DNA from: Ovis canadensis
Taxonomy: Eukaryota > Chordata > Mammalia > Artiodactyla > Bovidae
Direction of reading: 5' to 3'
Length of the DNA: 64,000 bases
Assembly: GCF_042477335.2 (NCBI RefSeq)
Contig: NC_091263.1
Coordinates: 72,410,501 to 72,474,500 of the forward strand
Under the pieces are notes generated by a model. That model was not told the origin of the DNA. It saw only the letters and a list, made by a program, of their open reading frames with translations, and ran no database searches. The stretch's first letter is position 1. Each line of letters opens with the position of its first letter. Of the stretch, positions 21,831 through 31,375 are shown piece after piece. The translations under genes were made by a program, and so were the position numbers.

Positions 21831-22330
21831 TTCCTGGAGGCTGTGGAATCTGCCCTCCTTGGGGATGAGCCACCAGGTTCAGCATTTGCGGATTTCGGAG
21901 GAGCTTTGGGCAGGAGGCTGTGGGGTCAGAGACATCTCATTGGAATGTCGGAAGGAATGGGCCTGAGTCAAAGTCCGCTCAAGCCAAATTCCCCAAATTT
22001 TGTCTGAAGAAATCCTCCCACTGCTCGCACAGGAATAAAAGGTCGGAGAGTCAGGCCTGTGCTGAGCTGTGATGGGGCGAGGGGCCCAAGCCGGGTCTGG
22101 GGGTCGCGGCCAGGCCTCCGGCCCAGGAGCGGCTCCTGGAAGAGGCTCTGCCCCTGCCGCCTCCATCTGACTCCGGATGGCGGTGCAGCTGTCCCGAAGT
22201 CCTCAGCCTGGGGTCTGGGCTTGAATGATGACCTTGTCTCTGGGGCTTCAGGGGCTCCGGGTTACCATCTCATAGGCTCCGTCTCTCCCTGGGCACGTGG
22301 GTCCATCCTCTGGATCTGTCCTGCCAGCCT
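21831..22330. other. Unique DNA, nothing recognised
   Basis: I see no exon, repeat or RNA gene. Confidence 0.45.
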
Positions 22331-22376
22331 GGCTGCCTGGCTGATCTACCGGGGAGCCTTATAAAAACTAATGCCC

Positions 22377-22560
22377 GGGGACATCCCTGTCAGCCCGGTG
22401 GCTAAGACTCCATGTTCCCAAGGCAGGGGTACCCGGGTTCCACACCTTTTCAGAGAACTAGACCCCACATGCAGCAATTAAGACTGAACATCCCGCATGT
22501 TACCACCAAGACCCTGCATGGTGTTTTACCAGAAAACCCAACAGCAACCACTGACACCCA
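22377..22560 (+). mobile_element. CHR-type SINE
   Basis: 'acatccctgtcagcccggtg' then 'gctaagactccatgttccc', 'caggggtacccgggttcca' and 'agaccccacatgcagcaatt' match the tRNA-derived CHR SINE head and body. The tail is diverged. The 40 bp before it ('ggggagccttataaaaacta') resemble a MER5-type relic. Confidence 0.75.
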
Positions 22561-22634
22561 GGCCACAGGCCAGAACCAGCATCGTCACGTTCCTCATTTG
22601 ATCCCGACACGTGGCCAGCGCTGAGAACAGCCGT

Positions 22635-22845
22635 GAGGAGCACTGCCTTTGGGATCACACATGTGCGGGCTCAACTCCGGACTCTGCTTGTGTGCTGGGT
22701 GACCCTGGGCACATTTGGCAACCTCTCTGAGCCTCAGTCTCCTCCTTCTATCGGGAGGGACACTCTTGTCATGGGCCTGAAGGGATTAAAGCATATGATT
22801 TGGGTCCATTGCTTGGAACTTAGAGCTCAAAAGAAAAAAAAAAAT
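22635..22845 (+). mobile_element. MIR SINE, nearly full length
   Basis: In order: 'gcactgcctttgggatcaca', 'ctgggtgaccctgggcacat', 'ctctctgagcctcagtctcc', 'gaagggattaaagcatatga' and 'tccattgcttggaactta'. This is one of the most complete MIRs in the window. Confidence 0.8.
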
Positions 22846-23339
22846 GGCACCTAAATTCATCCTTCTCACAGCAACATCAACCTTGCCAAGTGGAAGGGGA
22901 CACCCTGATTTGGGATTTCAAAGGAGCATGTCAAAAAGGGACTTCTGGAACCGAGCTTGGAGGCTGAAACTGTTATGCTGAAGTCCCATCACAGCCAGAC
23001 AAGCTTGATGTCTTCCTCCTCAAGGATTCTGAAGCGAAGGCCAGTGTTGCTGACGAGGGCAGTGAATTCGAGGGCTACGTGGGCTTTCTGTCTGGAATCA
23101 GTCCTGCAGTGTTGGACCCAGGGATGTTTCCTCAGAGCAGGGCTGCGGCTTTGGCAGCTAGTTAGAGCCCCCTCTGCCCTGCTGCGTCCCTGCAGCACCC
23201 CTCCTGGGCCACAGGATGGAGGAAGGGGCTGGGAGCGCAGCCCCATGCCCTGGCCAGGGCGATGCACACACCACGTGCCTTGGTGCGTCACCAGTGGCTT
23301 GACGAAGCAAGCTGTGTTTGGCGCTGTCCGCTTGCCACA
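22846..23339. other. Unique DNA, nothing recognised
   Basis: I see no exon or repeat apart from the short A-run at about 22,831-22,842. Confidence 0.45.
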
Positions 23340-23530
23340 TTCTATTGTGAGCACCTTATATGCCTTGCCTCATTTGTTCCTCCAAACAGCCTTATGAGGT
23401 GAGCGTCCTTAGGCTCCATTTTGCAGATGGGGAAACTGAGGCACGGAGCAGTCAAGCAAGCACCTTGTCCAAACCCCCGCATGGTAAATGGCAGAGGCAA
23501 GGGCTGAGCCCCAGGCCAGCCAGCTCCGTG
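23340..23530 (-). mobile_element. MIR SINE (antisense)
   Basis: 'gcctcatttgttcctccaaa', 'cagccttatgaggtgagcgt', 'cattttgcagatggggaaac' and 'tgaggcacggagcagtcaag' follow each other as in antisense MIR. Confidence 0.85.
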
Positions 23531-23689
23531 AAGCACGGAGAGCTCCCTGAGCCGTCCACCATCAGGGTGGCTGCACGCAGAGGCAGCTCCACAGAGGAGG
23601 AGGCTGAGGTCTGGGGCTTTGCAGCCCCAGGGCCACGGGCCACCCAGACCCTGAACTGGGCCTGTCTAACGTCAAAGCCTGACTTTGAT

Positions 23690-24078
23690 TAGCTATCTAT
23701 TTCACACACAGCAGTGTGTCGGACATGACTGAAGCGACTTAGCAGCAGCAGCAGCAGCAGCAGTGTATTTATATCCATCCCAGTCTCCCATTCATCCCTT
23801 GCCCCCCTGCCCCTCGCTTTTCCCCCCAGTCGTCGTTAAGTTTGCTTTCGATACTTGTAACCCCATTTCTATTTGTAAATAAGTTCGTTATTTACCATAT
23901 TTGTAGATTCGACATAAAGATCTACCAAACAGCATAAGGATCTCTTTTCATTATTCTGTAATGACCTACATGGGAAAAAATTTAAAGAAAGAATCTGTGC
24001 ATATTCTCTCTGCCGTACAGCGGAGACTAACACAACCCTGTGAAGCGACTATACTGCAATAAAGTTTAACAAAATAGC
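23690..24078 (+). mobile_element. L1 LINE 3' end
   Basis: Typical artiodactyl L1 3' untranslated words: 'attctgtaatgacctacatg', 'tgccgtacagcggagactaa', 'cacaaccctgtgaagcgact' and 'atactgcaataaagttt', ending at the polyadenylation-type AATAAA. A 41-bp SINE tail is inserted at 23,720-23,760. Confidence 0.8.
23720..23760 (+). mobile_element. Minute Bov-tA 3'-tail insertion with (AGC)n
   Basis: Only the last 23 bp of a Bov-tA/BovB terminus ('cggacatgactgaagcgact') remain, followed by an (AGC)n run. It sits inside the L1 3' end between near-perfect repeats 'cagtgtgt' (23,712-23,719) and 'cagtgtat' (23,761-23,768). Confidence 0.75.
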
Positions 24079-24084
24079 TTCCTT

Positions 24085-24240
24085 CATCCTTCCATTCACT
24101 TACCGTTTATTCATTCACTCTCTCTCTCATCAACAGTTATAGAGCACCTACTGTATACCTGGCCTTGGTCTGGGTGCCGGGGAGACAGAGATGAGACAGG
24201 CCCTCTGCCCCCAAGGCCGTCCCAGGCAGTGGGGCAGACT
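24085..24240 (-). mobile_element. L2 3'-end fragment
   Basis: 'ccgtttattcattcactctc', 'gttatagagcacctactgta' and 'tacctggccttggtctgggt' match the L2 terminus. Confidence 0.7.
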
Positions 24241-24424
24241 GACAAGCAATGTCCCTGGAATTTGGAGAAACGGAGACAGAGGGCCTCCCCGAGGAGGAGG
24301 AGGCGGAGACTGAGTGGCATCACCCAGCTTTCAGCTGGGCATCAAGGGATGAACAGGAGTTCACTCGTGCAGCAGAAGGTAGATGGGTCCCAGGCTGGGC
24401 AGCAAAATTAGCAGGAGCGAGAAA

Positions 24425-25003
24425 GGAGCTGAGCCCTGCCCAGATGAGAGAGAAAATACCACATATTGCTCATTCCCAAGGTCAAGGAGAGCTTCCTAAC
24501 TACGCACGCACAGAAAGGCTCCTTGGAGGTCAAAAGAGCGGGGGTATCGCCTCACAGTAAGTGATGTCAACGTACCCACCGGCCTTCTCGCTAGAATCCA
24601 TCTTGGCTCAGAGAGAGGCACACGCACACGGGAGGACGCTGAGACGGACCAAATGCGGACGCAGAACCAGATGCAGTAAGGGGCTGCCCAGAGGAGACCC
24701 AGAAGAAATGCCCCAGAGGAGTGATCCAGGCCACCACGGGGGCGTGACTCTCTCTCTGTGCCTGCCCACGCGACCATCCACACGAACCCTTTTTCCTCCT
24801 AATGAACACTGGACTTGCCTCGCTACTTTCCATCTGTGTGTGGAAACTCACTTCTGCACAGGCGGCAAGCGAGGGCCTCATCACTGGCCACTGGTCCCTG
24901 GGGGTCTGGTGGCCAGGACTCGACACGCTCCCTGCCACTGCCCAGCCTCAGTCAGGGAACCGAAACCCTGCTTCAGGCCACTGCGGGCCCAGGCCACTGA
25001 GGT
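24425..25003 (+). mobile_element. LTR-like element, copy 1
   Basis: Direct-repeat relative of 47,485-48,030 at roughly three-quarters identity by eye. Shared blocks include 'gctccttggaggtcaaaag', 'gtgatgtcaac', 'gggaggacgctg' and the 'cctaat(a/g)aacactgga' block, which in copy 2 contains AATAAA. The size, the polyadenylation-like signal and the following U5-like block suggest a solo LTR of an old endogenous retrovirus; here the signal is changed to AATGAA. No viral coding sequence is visible. A dispersed non-LTR repeat is the alternative. Confidence 0.5.
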
Positions 25004-25094
25004 CACCGGGGCCTGGCTAGGGCGAGCGAATCACCTCACAAGTCACAGGGCCAAGCTGGTGACCTTGGCGAAGGGGGATGCAGGGGAGGGAGAC

Positions 25095-25195
25095 GCTGCT
25101 GAACCTGGGTCCATGGTGCTGGCTCCACCGCTCCCCCAGACAAGCGATCGTGGCCGAGTCACTTCCTTCTAAGCCTCAGTTTCCCTTCCTGGTGT
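25095..25195 (+). mobile_element. MIR fragment
   Basis: 'tcgtggccgagtcacttcct' and 'tctaagcctcagtttccctt' mark the MIR post-core. Confidence 0.65.
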
Positions 25196-25329
25196 CCAGG
25201 TGTCAGGCTCACCACCAGTTCATCACCCGGCCCTCCCTTCCCTGTTTGGGAGTGCTTGTCTGGCCCCTTTCTCTGGACCCTGCTTGCGCTGGGCTCTCAG
25301 TCCAGTCCCCCCCACCCCCCAGTCTCCCA

Positions 25330-25500
25330 GCTTCCATGGTTCCACCTGTCCAATCCGTCGGGAGCTTTCTGGGACACATTTCTGAGATGGCACGTCCCCT
25401 GCTCAACTTCTGGGGCTCCCCATTGCTCCAGGATGAAACCCAGGTCCTTATGCTCTGGGCCTTAGGGAGCTGGTTACCCCTGCCCTTCTGTCTCCTCACC
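25330..25500 (+). mobile_element. L2 fragment
   Basis: 'ctggggctccccattgctcc' and 'aggatgaaacccaggtcctt' are a characteristic sense L2 block, ending where the inverted duplication begins. Confidence 0.5.
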
Positions 25501-25501
25501 A

Positions 25502-25872
25502 CCAGTGGATGTTGGCAATTTGATCTCTGGTTCCTCTGCCTTTTCTAAATCCAGCTCGAACCTCTGGAATTTGACAGTTCACATACTGTTGAAGCCTTGC
25601 GTGGAGAATTTTGAGTGTTACTTTGCTAGCGTGTGAGATAAGTGCAATTGTGAGGTAGTTTGAACATTCTCTAGCATTGCCTTTCTTTGGGATTGGAATG
25701 AAAGCTGACCTTTTCCAGTCCTGTGGCCACTGCTGAGTTTTCCATATTTGCAGGCATATTGAGTGCAGCACTTTAACAGCATCATCCTTTAGGATTTGAA
25801 ATAGCTCAACTGGAATTCCATCACCTCCACTAGCTTTGTTTGCAATGATGCTTCCTAAGGGCCACTTGACTT
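25502..25872 (-). mobile_element. BovB internal fragment
   Basis: The minus-strand translation gives RT blocks 'NKASGGDGIPVELFQILKDD', 'WPQDWKRSAFIPIPKKG' and 'AGFRKGRGTRDQIANIHW'. Both ends are non-natural: the 5' side is the junction shared with 5,255, and the 3' side stops mid-gene. Confidence 0.93.
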
Positions 25873-26040
25873 GAACAGCAACAGTGATGTGCAACAGACC
25901 CCAATCTCAAAGGGAATCTGATGAATAAATTTTTCACAAAGTCATGTGTTGGGGAAAACAGTTGGGAGACTGTTCCAGCTTAAAGAGATTGACCTGGTCG
26001 TCAAGTGCGACGCATACGCCTTCTCTAGACCTGGGTTCCA

Positions 26041-26172
26041 GGAACTTCCCCGGCGGCCCAGTGATTGAGACTCTGTGCTTCCAATGCAGGGGGCGCGGGT
26101 TCAGTCCCTTGTCAGGAAACAGATCCCACATGCTGCACAGTGCAGCCCAAATACAATAAAATAAATAAAAGG
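26041..26172 (+). mobile_element. CHR-type SINE (duplicate of 4,955-5,088)
   Basis: Sense-oriented CHR SINE with 'ggttcagtcccttgtcagg' and 'agatcccacatgctgcaca', ending in an AATAAATAAA-type tail. It is the inverted counterpart of the copy at 4,955 and was carried by the duplication. Confidence 0.85.
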
Positions 26173-26372
26173 ATCCTGGTTCTGGGAAAGAAAAGAAGAA
26201 GGAGGGAAGACGCAGCCACGTGGAATACCCGGGGCAACTTGAGTCTGGATGGAGAATTGGTGGATCATTGTAATTTTCTCTCGTAATAATGGTGACGTAC
26301 TTATGTGGAGCAAGGTCCTTGCTCTTAGGGGCTGCATGATCGAGTATTCAGGAGTCAGGAGGCATGAAGTCC

Positions 26373-27484
26373 CAGCACACGTGTTCTGCTCTGCAGAGCC
26401 CTCATTGTGGTCATGCCTCTGGGCTACCGCACATGTGGTTCCCCTGCCCGAGATGCTTGTCCTTGCTGTATATAACGAGATGCCAACCACCCAGGTTAAG
26501 GGCTATGGAGATGAGGTCTGAGGGGAGGGACCAGGGAGACTGGAAGGACGGGAAAAGGAGAGGCAGGGAGTTTTGCCAACACTTTATGCCACAAGCAGTG
26601 TTCTCAAAGAAGCTGGCGGCCAGACCTCGGGCTTCAGGGGTGAGTACTAGGCCACCGGGAAGAGGCGAGGTGAGCGGGCAGGGCCCGCAGTGCAGGGTCC
26701 CAGGCTGCCAGAAATCTGGGGCATACAGTTCTGTCTGGTCTTGTCCGCGGTCAGGAAATATTCACCCGAAAACACTCTCATCCCTGATTAAGGGCGATGG
26801 CGAGGACCCTCTAGCCCTCTAACCAAGAGAGGCCTTGCCCAGAGGGCTGAGCCTGGCCACATCCCTTGTCCTGGAGGCCCACCTGGGCTGGTCGAGGGAG
26901 ACAGGCCCCCACAGAGAGGTCTCCGCACACTAGACGGCCGTTTTCCTCCAGATTCTGTTCAGGGACTGTGTTTCGAGGTGCTGGAGGCATCTGAGAAGAC
27001 GGGAAAGCTCTAGAAGCAGACAGATCCCTCAGGTGGGGGGCGCAGAGGGGCAGGGGCCTTGCCTCTTTCTAGAGCTTCCCCTGATGCATCCATCAACAGC
27101 CAGTGGCCGGGAAGGGCTTTTTCCAGAACAGTGGGGCCTCCAGAGAGCTCCAACGGGCAGATCTAGGAGCGACCTGATCCAAGACCGCCTCCTGGTGCCT
27201 CCTTGTCCATCCTCTGCGTACATACCTCCCAGGATGGGAGGCTCACTTCCTGGCCAGAAAGCCCACACACAGTTCAGCTGGAACCGGCTTCACCCCCACT
27301 TGCTGTGAAAGGTCTTGGCTTCCTTGCCCTGGGGAGGGCCCTGCAGAGGCTTGGGGTCAGCAGTCAGCTCCCCGCCACTGCCCTGCCCCTGGCAAACAGT
27401 TTCTTCTCTTTCCCCTCTCCCACCCCAGCCTGGAGCACCATCATGCCTCGACACCCGGGCTGAGCTGAATCAGGAAGCCAGGAG
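26373..27484. other. Unique DNA, no gene
   Basis: No repeat or exon is recognised. A short AT-richer part near 26,460-26,510 has a TATA-like 'tgtatataacg' word, but nothing else supports a promoter. Confidence 0.45.
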
Positions 27485-27489
27485 AGTTA

Positions 27490-27660
27490 GTGGTGCTGAA
27501 GCATGGTTAAGGGGGCAGTTTTAAGCCCTACAGCCATGGGGTCTAAACCCTGCAAGACCACTTCTGGGCTGTGTGTCCTAAATTCCCTGAGCCTCCACTT
27601 ACTCATATGTCAAATGGGAACAATGAGGTGCCTCCCTCACAGGGCTGAATAAGACAAGCT
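27490..27660 (+). mobile_element. MIR SINE
   Basis: 'ggggtctaaaccctgcaaga', 'ctgggctgtgtgtcctaaat', 'tccctgagcctccacttact' and 'catatgtcaaatgggaacaa' follow MIR from core to post-core. Confidence 0.75.
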
Positions 27661-27769
27661 GGGGGGACCTTCCTGCGTCTCCCCCCCACTCCGCTCTGGG
27701 GCTCAGCCTGCCTCAACCTCCTCCCCAGCCCAAAGGGTCCATCCCTTCCTCTCTTTGCACTCTGCTCTT

Positions 27770-27900
27770 TCCAGCCCCAAGCTGTTTCCTCCGTCCGGTA
27801 CATCCACTCCTCCACCTTCTTGGTTGCCCACCCCATTCATCCTTCAAGGAGGCGCCGCTTCCGGGGCCTTCCTTCCCTCTCTCCCCATGTCCCGCTCGCC
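27770..27900 (+). mobile_element. L2 fragment
   Basis: 'caccccattcatccttcaag' and 'cttccggggccttccttccc' fit the sense L2 block 'ctcatccttcaggtctcagctcaaatgtcacctcctcagagaggccttccctg', though diverged. Confidence 0.4.
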
Positions 27901-27949
27901 CACAGTCTCCCCGCCAGAGGTTGGGGGCAGGATGACTGGGATCTGGGGC

Positions 27950-28050
27950 CGGAAGACTGTCCTCTGTTCAGATCATATGACCCTGCGCGAGACCCTTCTG
28001 CCCCCGAGCCTCATGTGGCCTCTTCTGAGAAATGGGGACAAGAACCAAGC
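27950..28050 (+). mobile_element. MIR fragment
   Basis: 'catatgaccctgcgcgagac' and 'cttctgagaaatggggacaa' fit the MIR core and post-core. Confidence 0.5.
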
Positions 28051-28124
28051 TCTTGCCCTGTGCTCTGGCACGTCCTGGGAGCTGCAGAGGTGACCCTGGG
28101 GTGCAGGTGCAGCCGTGCAATTGT

Positions 28125-28340
28125 GCATTTCCTGGAAAAAGAAAGCAATTTGGGCCCAACCTTCAGGGCCTGAAACGGTGCGGTTACGTAAGTTCCAAAA
28201 CTTATTTTTCCCTGCAATTATGACAAACTCCTGGAGCCTCGAGCGAGTGGGCCCTGGCCTCAGTTCTCGCTTCTGCACTTGTTGGGACAAACCCCAGAAT
28301 TAATTTAATTACCGTCCCGGGCTTCCGTCCAGGTGGGCCC
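28125..28340. promoter_or_regulatory. Candidate conserved noncoding block
   Basis: AT-rich non-repeat DNA in a GC-rich setting, containing 'tgcaattatgacaaactcc' and 'gaattaatttaattaccg', that is, clustered homeodomain-type TAAT words. It matches no repeat I know. This is an inference from composition only; conservation was not tested. Confidence 0.25.
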
Positions 28341-28794
28341 TGCCAGGGCGCCTCCCTCTGGATTTCATTAAGCCTCTTGTCAACATCCCCCGCTCCGCAC
28401 TCTGGGCTTCTCTCAGAGCCAGCCCACTGAGCTGGGGGAGGGACAGGCGCCGGCCCCAGCCCTCTAGCTTGGACTTTGTTTACCTGGGGCTTCCCACAGA
28501 TCCCTCCCTTAATAGCCCTGGAGCCGGGAGTCTCCCTGGCAGGGAGGTGGGAGGCTGGGGTCTGGGAGCAAACACAGAGATAGCTCCTCTGGCCACGCGG
28601 GCAGTTTTCAGGACAGTGCCTGGAGACAGAAGCTAGGTTTGGAAGGCATAGAGGCAGCTTCATTTGGCTGCAGGAAGGGAGGGAGCTAAACGGTTCTGGA
28701 AGCCGCGTTCGGGCTTCCGCCTCGCCAGGCACCCATGGGGGAGCTTCTGAGCATAGACACAGGCTGAGTCCTGCTCCAGCTCTCGCAGGATTCC
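28341..28794. other. GC-rich unique DNA
   Basis: I see no exon or repeat. Confidence 0.45.
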
Positions 28795-29025
28795 TGGTCC
28801 CAGACACAGCCTGGTCACAGCACTGCCTCAGACAGAAGCCGAGCTGTGATGCTGCTCCTGACCTGGGCCTTGATGCCATTCACAGACGGAGCTCTGGTTC
28901 TGGTTCCAGATGGAGCCCTGAGCCTCGTCACAGTCTAAGGCTAAACCTGTTCCCAGATGAAGCCCTAGTTTGGCTCATAGACCTACCCCTCGACTCAGTC
29001 ATGAACGGAGCCCTGGTCTCAGGGT
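28795..29025. repeat. Degenerate minisatellite, about 30-bp period
   Basis: Successive units share a 'cagatggagccctggtt'-like core: 'cagacacagcctggtcacag', 'cagacagaagccgagctgtg', 'cagacggagctctggttctg', 'cagatggagccctgagcct', 'cagatgaagccctagtttgg' and 'gaacggagccctggtctcag'. Spacing is irregular (roughly 25-40 bp), as in an old decayed tandem repeat. Confidence 0.6.
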
Positions 29026-29094
29026 GACTGGGCCGGGTCACGCTCCCACAAGCTTGTTTGGGAATTGCAGTCGCTTGCCTCCTTGCCAGCGCTT

Positions 29095-29202
29095 GGCATG
29101 GTTAGTCTTCTCACTTCGGTTCCAAAAGTGCCGGTACCTCCTTGGGGCTTCGTTTGCATTTCCTGGGTGACAGGCGATGTTAAACATCTCTCCGTGTGTT
29201 TC
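29095..29202 (+). mobile_element. L1M LINE, left part
   Basis: 'ggcttcgtttgcatttcctg', 'ggtgacaggcgatgttaaac' and 'atctctccgtgtgttt' match the L1M 3' region. It continues after the BovB insertion at 29,574. Confidence 0.7.
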
Positions 29203-29573
29203 AGTTCAGTTCAGTCGCTCCGTTGTGTCTGACTCTGCGACCCCATGGACTGCAGCAAGCCAGGTCTCCCTGTCCATCACTACCTCCCAGAGTTTGTTCA
29301 AACTCACGTCCATCCAGTCAGTGATGCCATCCAACCATCTCATCCTCTGTCGTCCTCTTCTCCTCCTGCCTTCAATCTTTCCCAGCATCAGGGTCTTTTC
29401 AAATGAATCAGTTCTTCACATCAAATGGCCAAAGGATTGGAGCCACAGCTTCAGCATCAGTCCTTCCAATGAATATTCAGGACTGATTTCCTTTAGGATG
29501 GACTGGTTGGATTTCCTTGCTGTTCAAGGGACTCTCATGAGTCTTCTCCAACACCTCAGTTCAAAAGCATACA
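29203..29573 (-). mobile_element. BovB 3' fragment inserted in L1M
   Basis: Starts 'cagttcagttcagtcgctc' and carries the antisense BovB terminus through 'gactggttggatttccttgc' to 'caacacctcagttcaaaagc'. It splits an L1M whose two halves join naturally ('cgtgtgttt' before, 'acatgtttattggccat' after). The repeated 'tgt(g)ttt' at each side is a plausible target duplication. Confidence 0.9.
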
Positions 29574-30028
29574 CATGTTTATTGGCCATCATATAGCTTT
29601 TGTTTTGCCCATTTTTAAACTGTGTTGACTTTTTAAAATTGTGGTAAGAGATATATAACATAAAGCTTACAATTTTTCTCATTCTGCTTTCTGTCTCTGT
29701 GAATTTGACTCCTCTAAGGACCTCAACTAAGTGGATTCCTACAGTATATCTTTTTATAACTGACTTATTTCATTCAGCACGATATCCTCCATGTCAGTCT
29801 AACACGGTGTCAGAACTTGCTTCCTTTTAAAGACTATGTAATATTCCACTGGGCGCATGACCACACTTTGTTTATCCAGCCATCTGTCAATGGACATGTT
29901 CACCTATAATAATAATGCTGTCAATACATGAATATATAAATATCTCTGAGTTTATGCTATCTGGTTAGCCATTTCATTACTGAGTTATAGAAATCTTACT
30001 TTTGAATTAACAGCTAATTACCAACTGT
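29574..30028 (+). mobile_element. L1M LINE, right part
   Basis: 'tgtttattggccatcatata', 'ttgtggtaagagatatataa', 'ctgtctctgtgaatttgact', 'gtaatattccactgggcgca' and 'tttatccagccatctgtcaa' follow the sense order of an ancient L1M 3' region. Confidence 0.8.
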
Positions 30029-30262
30029 AGTTGAGAGACAGGCTTCCCAGGCTAGTGGTGAAGGATCCACCTGCTAAAGCAGGAGGCTCAAGAGACTCGG
30101 GTTCAATCGCTGGGTCGGAAAGATCCCTTGGAAAAGGAAATGGTAACCCACTCCAGTATTCCTGCCTGGGAAATCCGATGGATGGAGGAGCCTGGCAGGC
30201 TACAGCCCACGGGGTCACAAAGAGTCAGACACGACTAAGCGGGCACGCACAGTTGAGAGACA
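30029..30262 (+). mobile_element. Bov-tA SINE with 12-bp target duplications
   Basis: The SINE at 30,041-30,250 has the head 'ggcttcccaggctagtggtg' and the tail 'gtcacaaagagtcagacacg'. Perfect 12-bp duplications 'agttgagagaca' lie at 30,029-30,040 and 30,251-30,262. It is the cleanest target-site duplication in the window. Confidence 0.97.
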
Positions 30263-31049
30263 AGTAACTTGTTATCAGCTATCACCTTAGTTATCTATTA
30301 ACTGAGTAGTGTTTCAGCCAACACCTTAGTGATCAGCTAATATCTGGTTATTAGCCAATCCTAACTTTCAGCCAAGATCTTACAGGTAGGCTCACACGAG
30401 GCTGAGACCCAACCGAAATGGGAGGGGAGCCCGAGGGGGTCATAAGGAAGCGTGAGGATGTTGAAGGCAAACCCCCTGAATGGATGAAGGAGGTCCTCAG
30501 CGCGTTCTTTGCTCATGTGAACTATAAACCGGAGATAGGATGAGCCCTATCTCTTCCTCTAGATGCTGTCCGCGGGCGCTGAACCCCACAAGGGGCCCGG
30601 CCCCTATTTGGCACTTAATGACCAAACTGTAGGGCCATCCACAGCTCTGCTGGGGCAGGTCTGATAGGAGGGCTCTGAGCTTTGGGCCTCGATGTCTCCT
30701 TCCAGCAAATGGGTGGGCTCAGGCCTGGAAAAACCCTAACTCAGGGTGAGTGCGGGTGTTGGGGTGTTGTGGGGACGCTGTGCGCCCAGCCTTGGAGCTC
30801 ATGGGAGGGTGGGAGGGAAAGACGGAAGTGGCAGAGCTGCAGAAGAGGGGGAGACCCCAGGGGCTCTGGCCAGCTCGGACACCAGTCAGGGAGCCATAAC
30901 AGGAGACGGAGCTGCCCTGCCACGCCCCTGCCTGCCCCTCCCTCCCCTCCGCACCCCTGCCCCCTGTAACGCTGTCATGCCCTGACTCCCACCCTGAAAG
31001 CACTCTAGCGCACAGCTCTGTGCCTTTGGAGTCTGCATCCGCTACCCGG
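30263..31049. other. Unique DNA, no gene
   Basis: 30,263-30,390 is AT-rich with recurring 'ttatcagctat', 'agccaacacctta', 'agccaatcc' and 'agccaagatctta' words, a weak internal repetition. The rest is GC-rich and unrecognised. Confidence 0.45.
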
Positions 31050-31150
31050 AATGCCTTTTCCTTTTATCCAAGAGACCTTCCGCAGACTCAGTTCAAACAG
31101 CATCAGCACCTCAGGGGACCCCTTCCTGGGGCCAAGTCTCTCTTGGGGAA
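31050..31150 (+). mobile_element. L2 fragment
   Basis: 'gccttttccttttatccaag' and 'cagttcaaacagcatcagca' with 'gggaccccttcctgggg' resemble the sense L2 block. Confidence 0.45.
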
Positions 31151-31233
31151 TTTTTTGAAGGACCTTGATGGGATCTGAGGCTCTGTGGCTGTAAATAGGA
31201 TCTGGTTCCTGACTCGGGACCTGGCTCTCTGTG

Positions 31234-31375
31234 AAACTTTAAAATGAATGAATGAGTGAGTGAGTGAATGAGTGAGTGTGAATGAGTGAATGAATCAAGA
31301 AGGGAATGAATGAATGAGTGGGCCCGTGAACAAGTGAATGATGGAGTGAGTGGGTGGGTGGGTGGTGGGTACCGG
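31234..31375. repeat. (TGAA/TGAG)n microsatellite
   Basis: About 140 bp of tetranucleotide units: TGAA and TGAG grading into GTGG near the end, with interruptions. Length polymorphism is likely. Confidence 0.92.

Larger units (their letters stand above)
25502..26372 (-). repeat. Inverted duplication, copy 2
   Basis: Reverse-complement match to 4,754-5,626. It contains a BovB fragment (25,502-about 25,872) with no natural 3' end, the intervening old relic, the CHR SINE (26,041-26,172), and relic sequence that stops abruptly at 26,372. Inside the near-identical part it shares the private BovB junction and long runs with no difference at all (for example, the equivalent of about 5,050-5,387). 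The BovB part nearest 25,502 is much more divergent. Confidence 0.9.

Noticed and set aside
26455..26480. TATA-like 'tgtatataacg' as a promoter
   Set aside because: A single short word with no neighbouring initiator, exon or conserved context.
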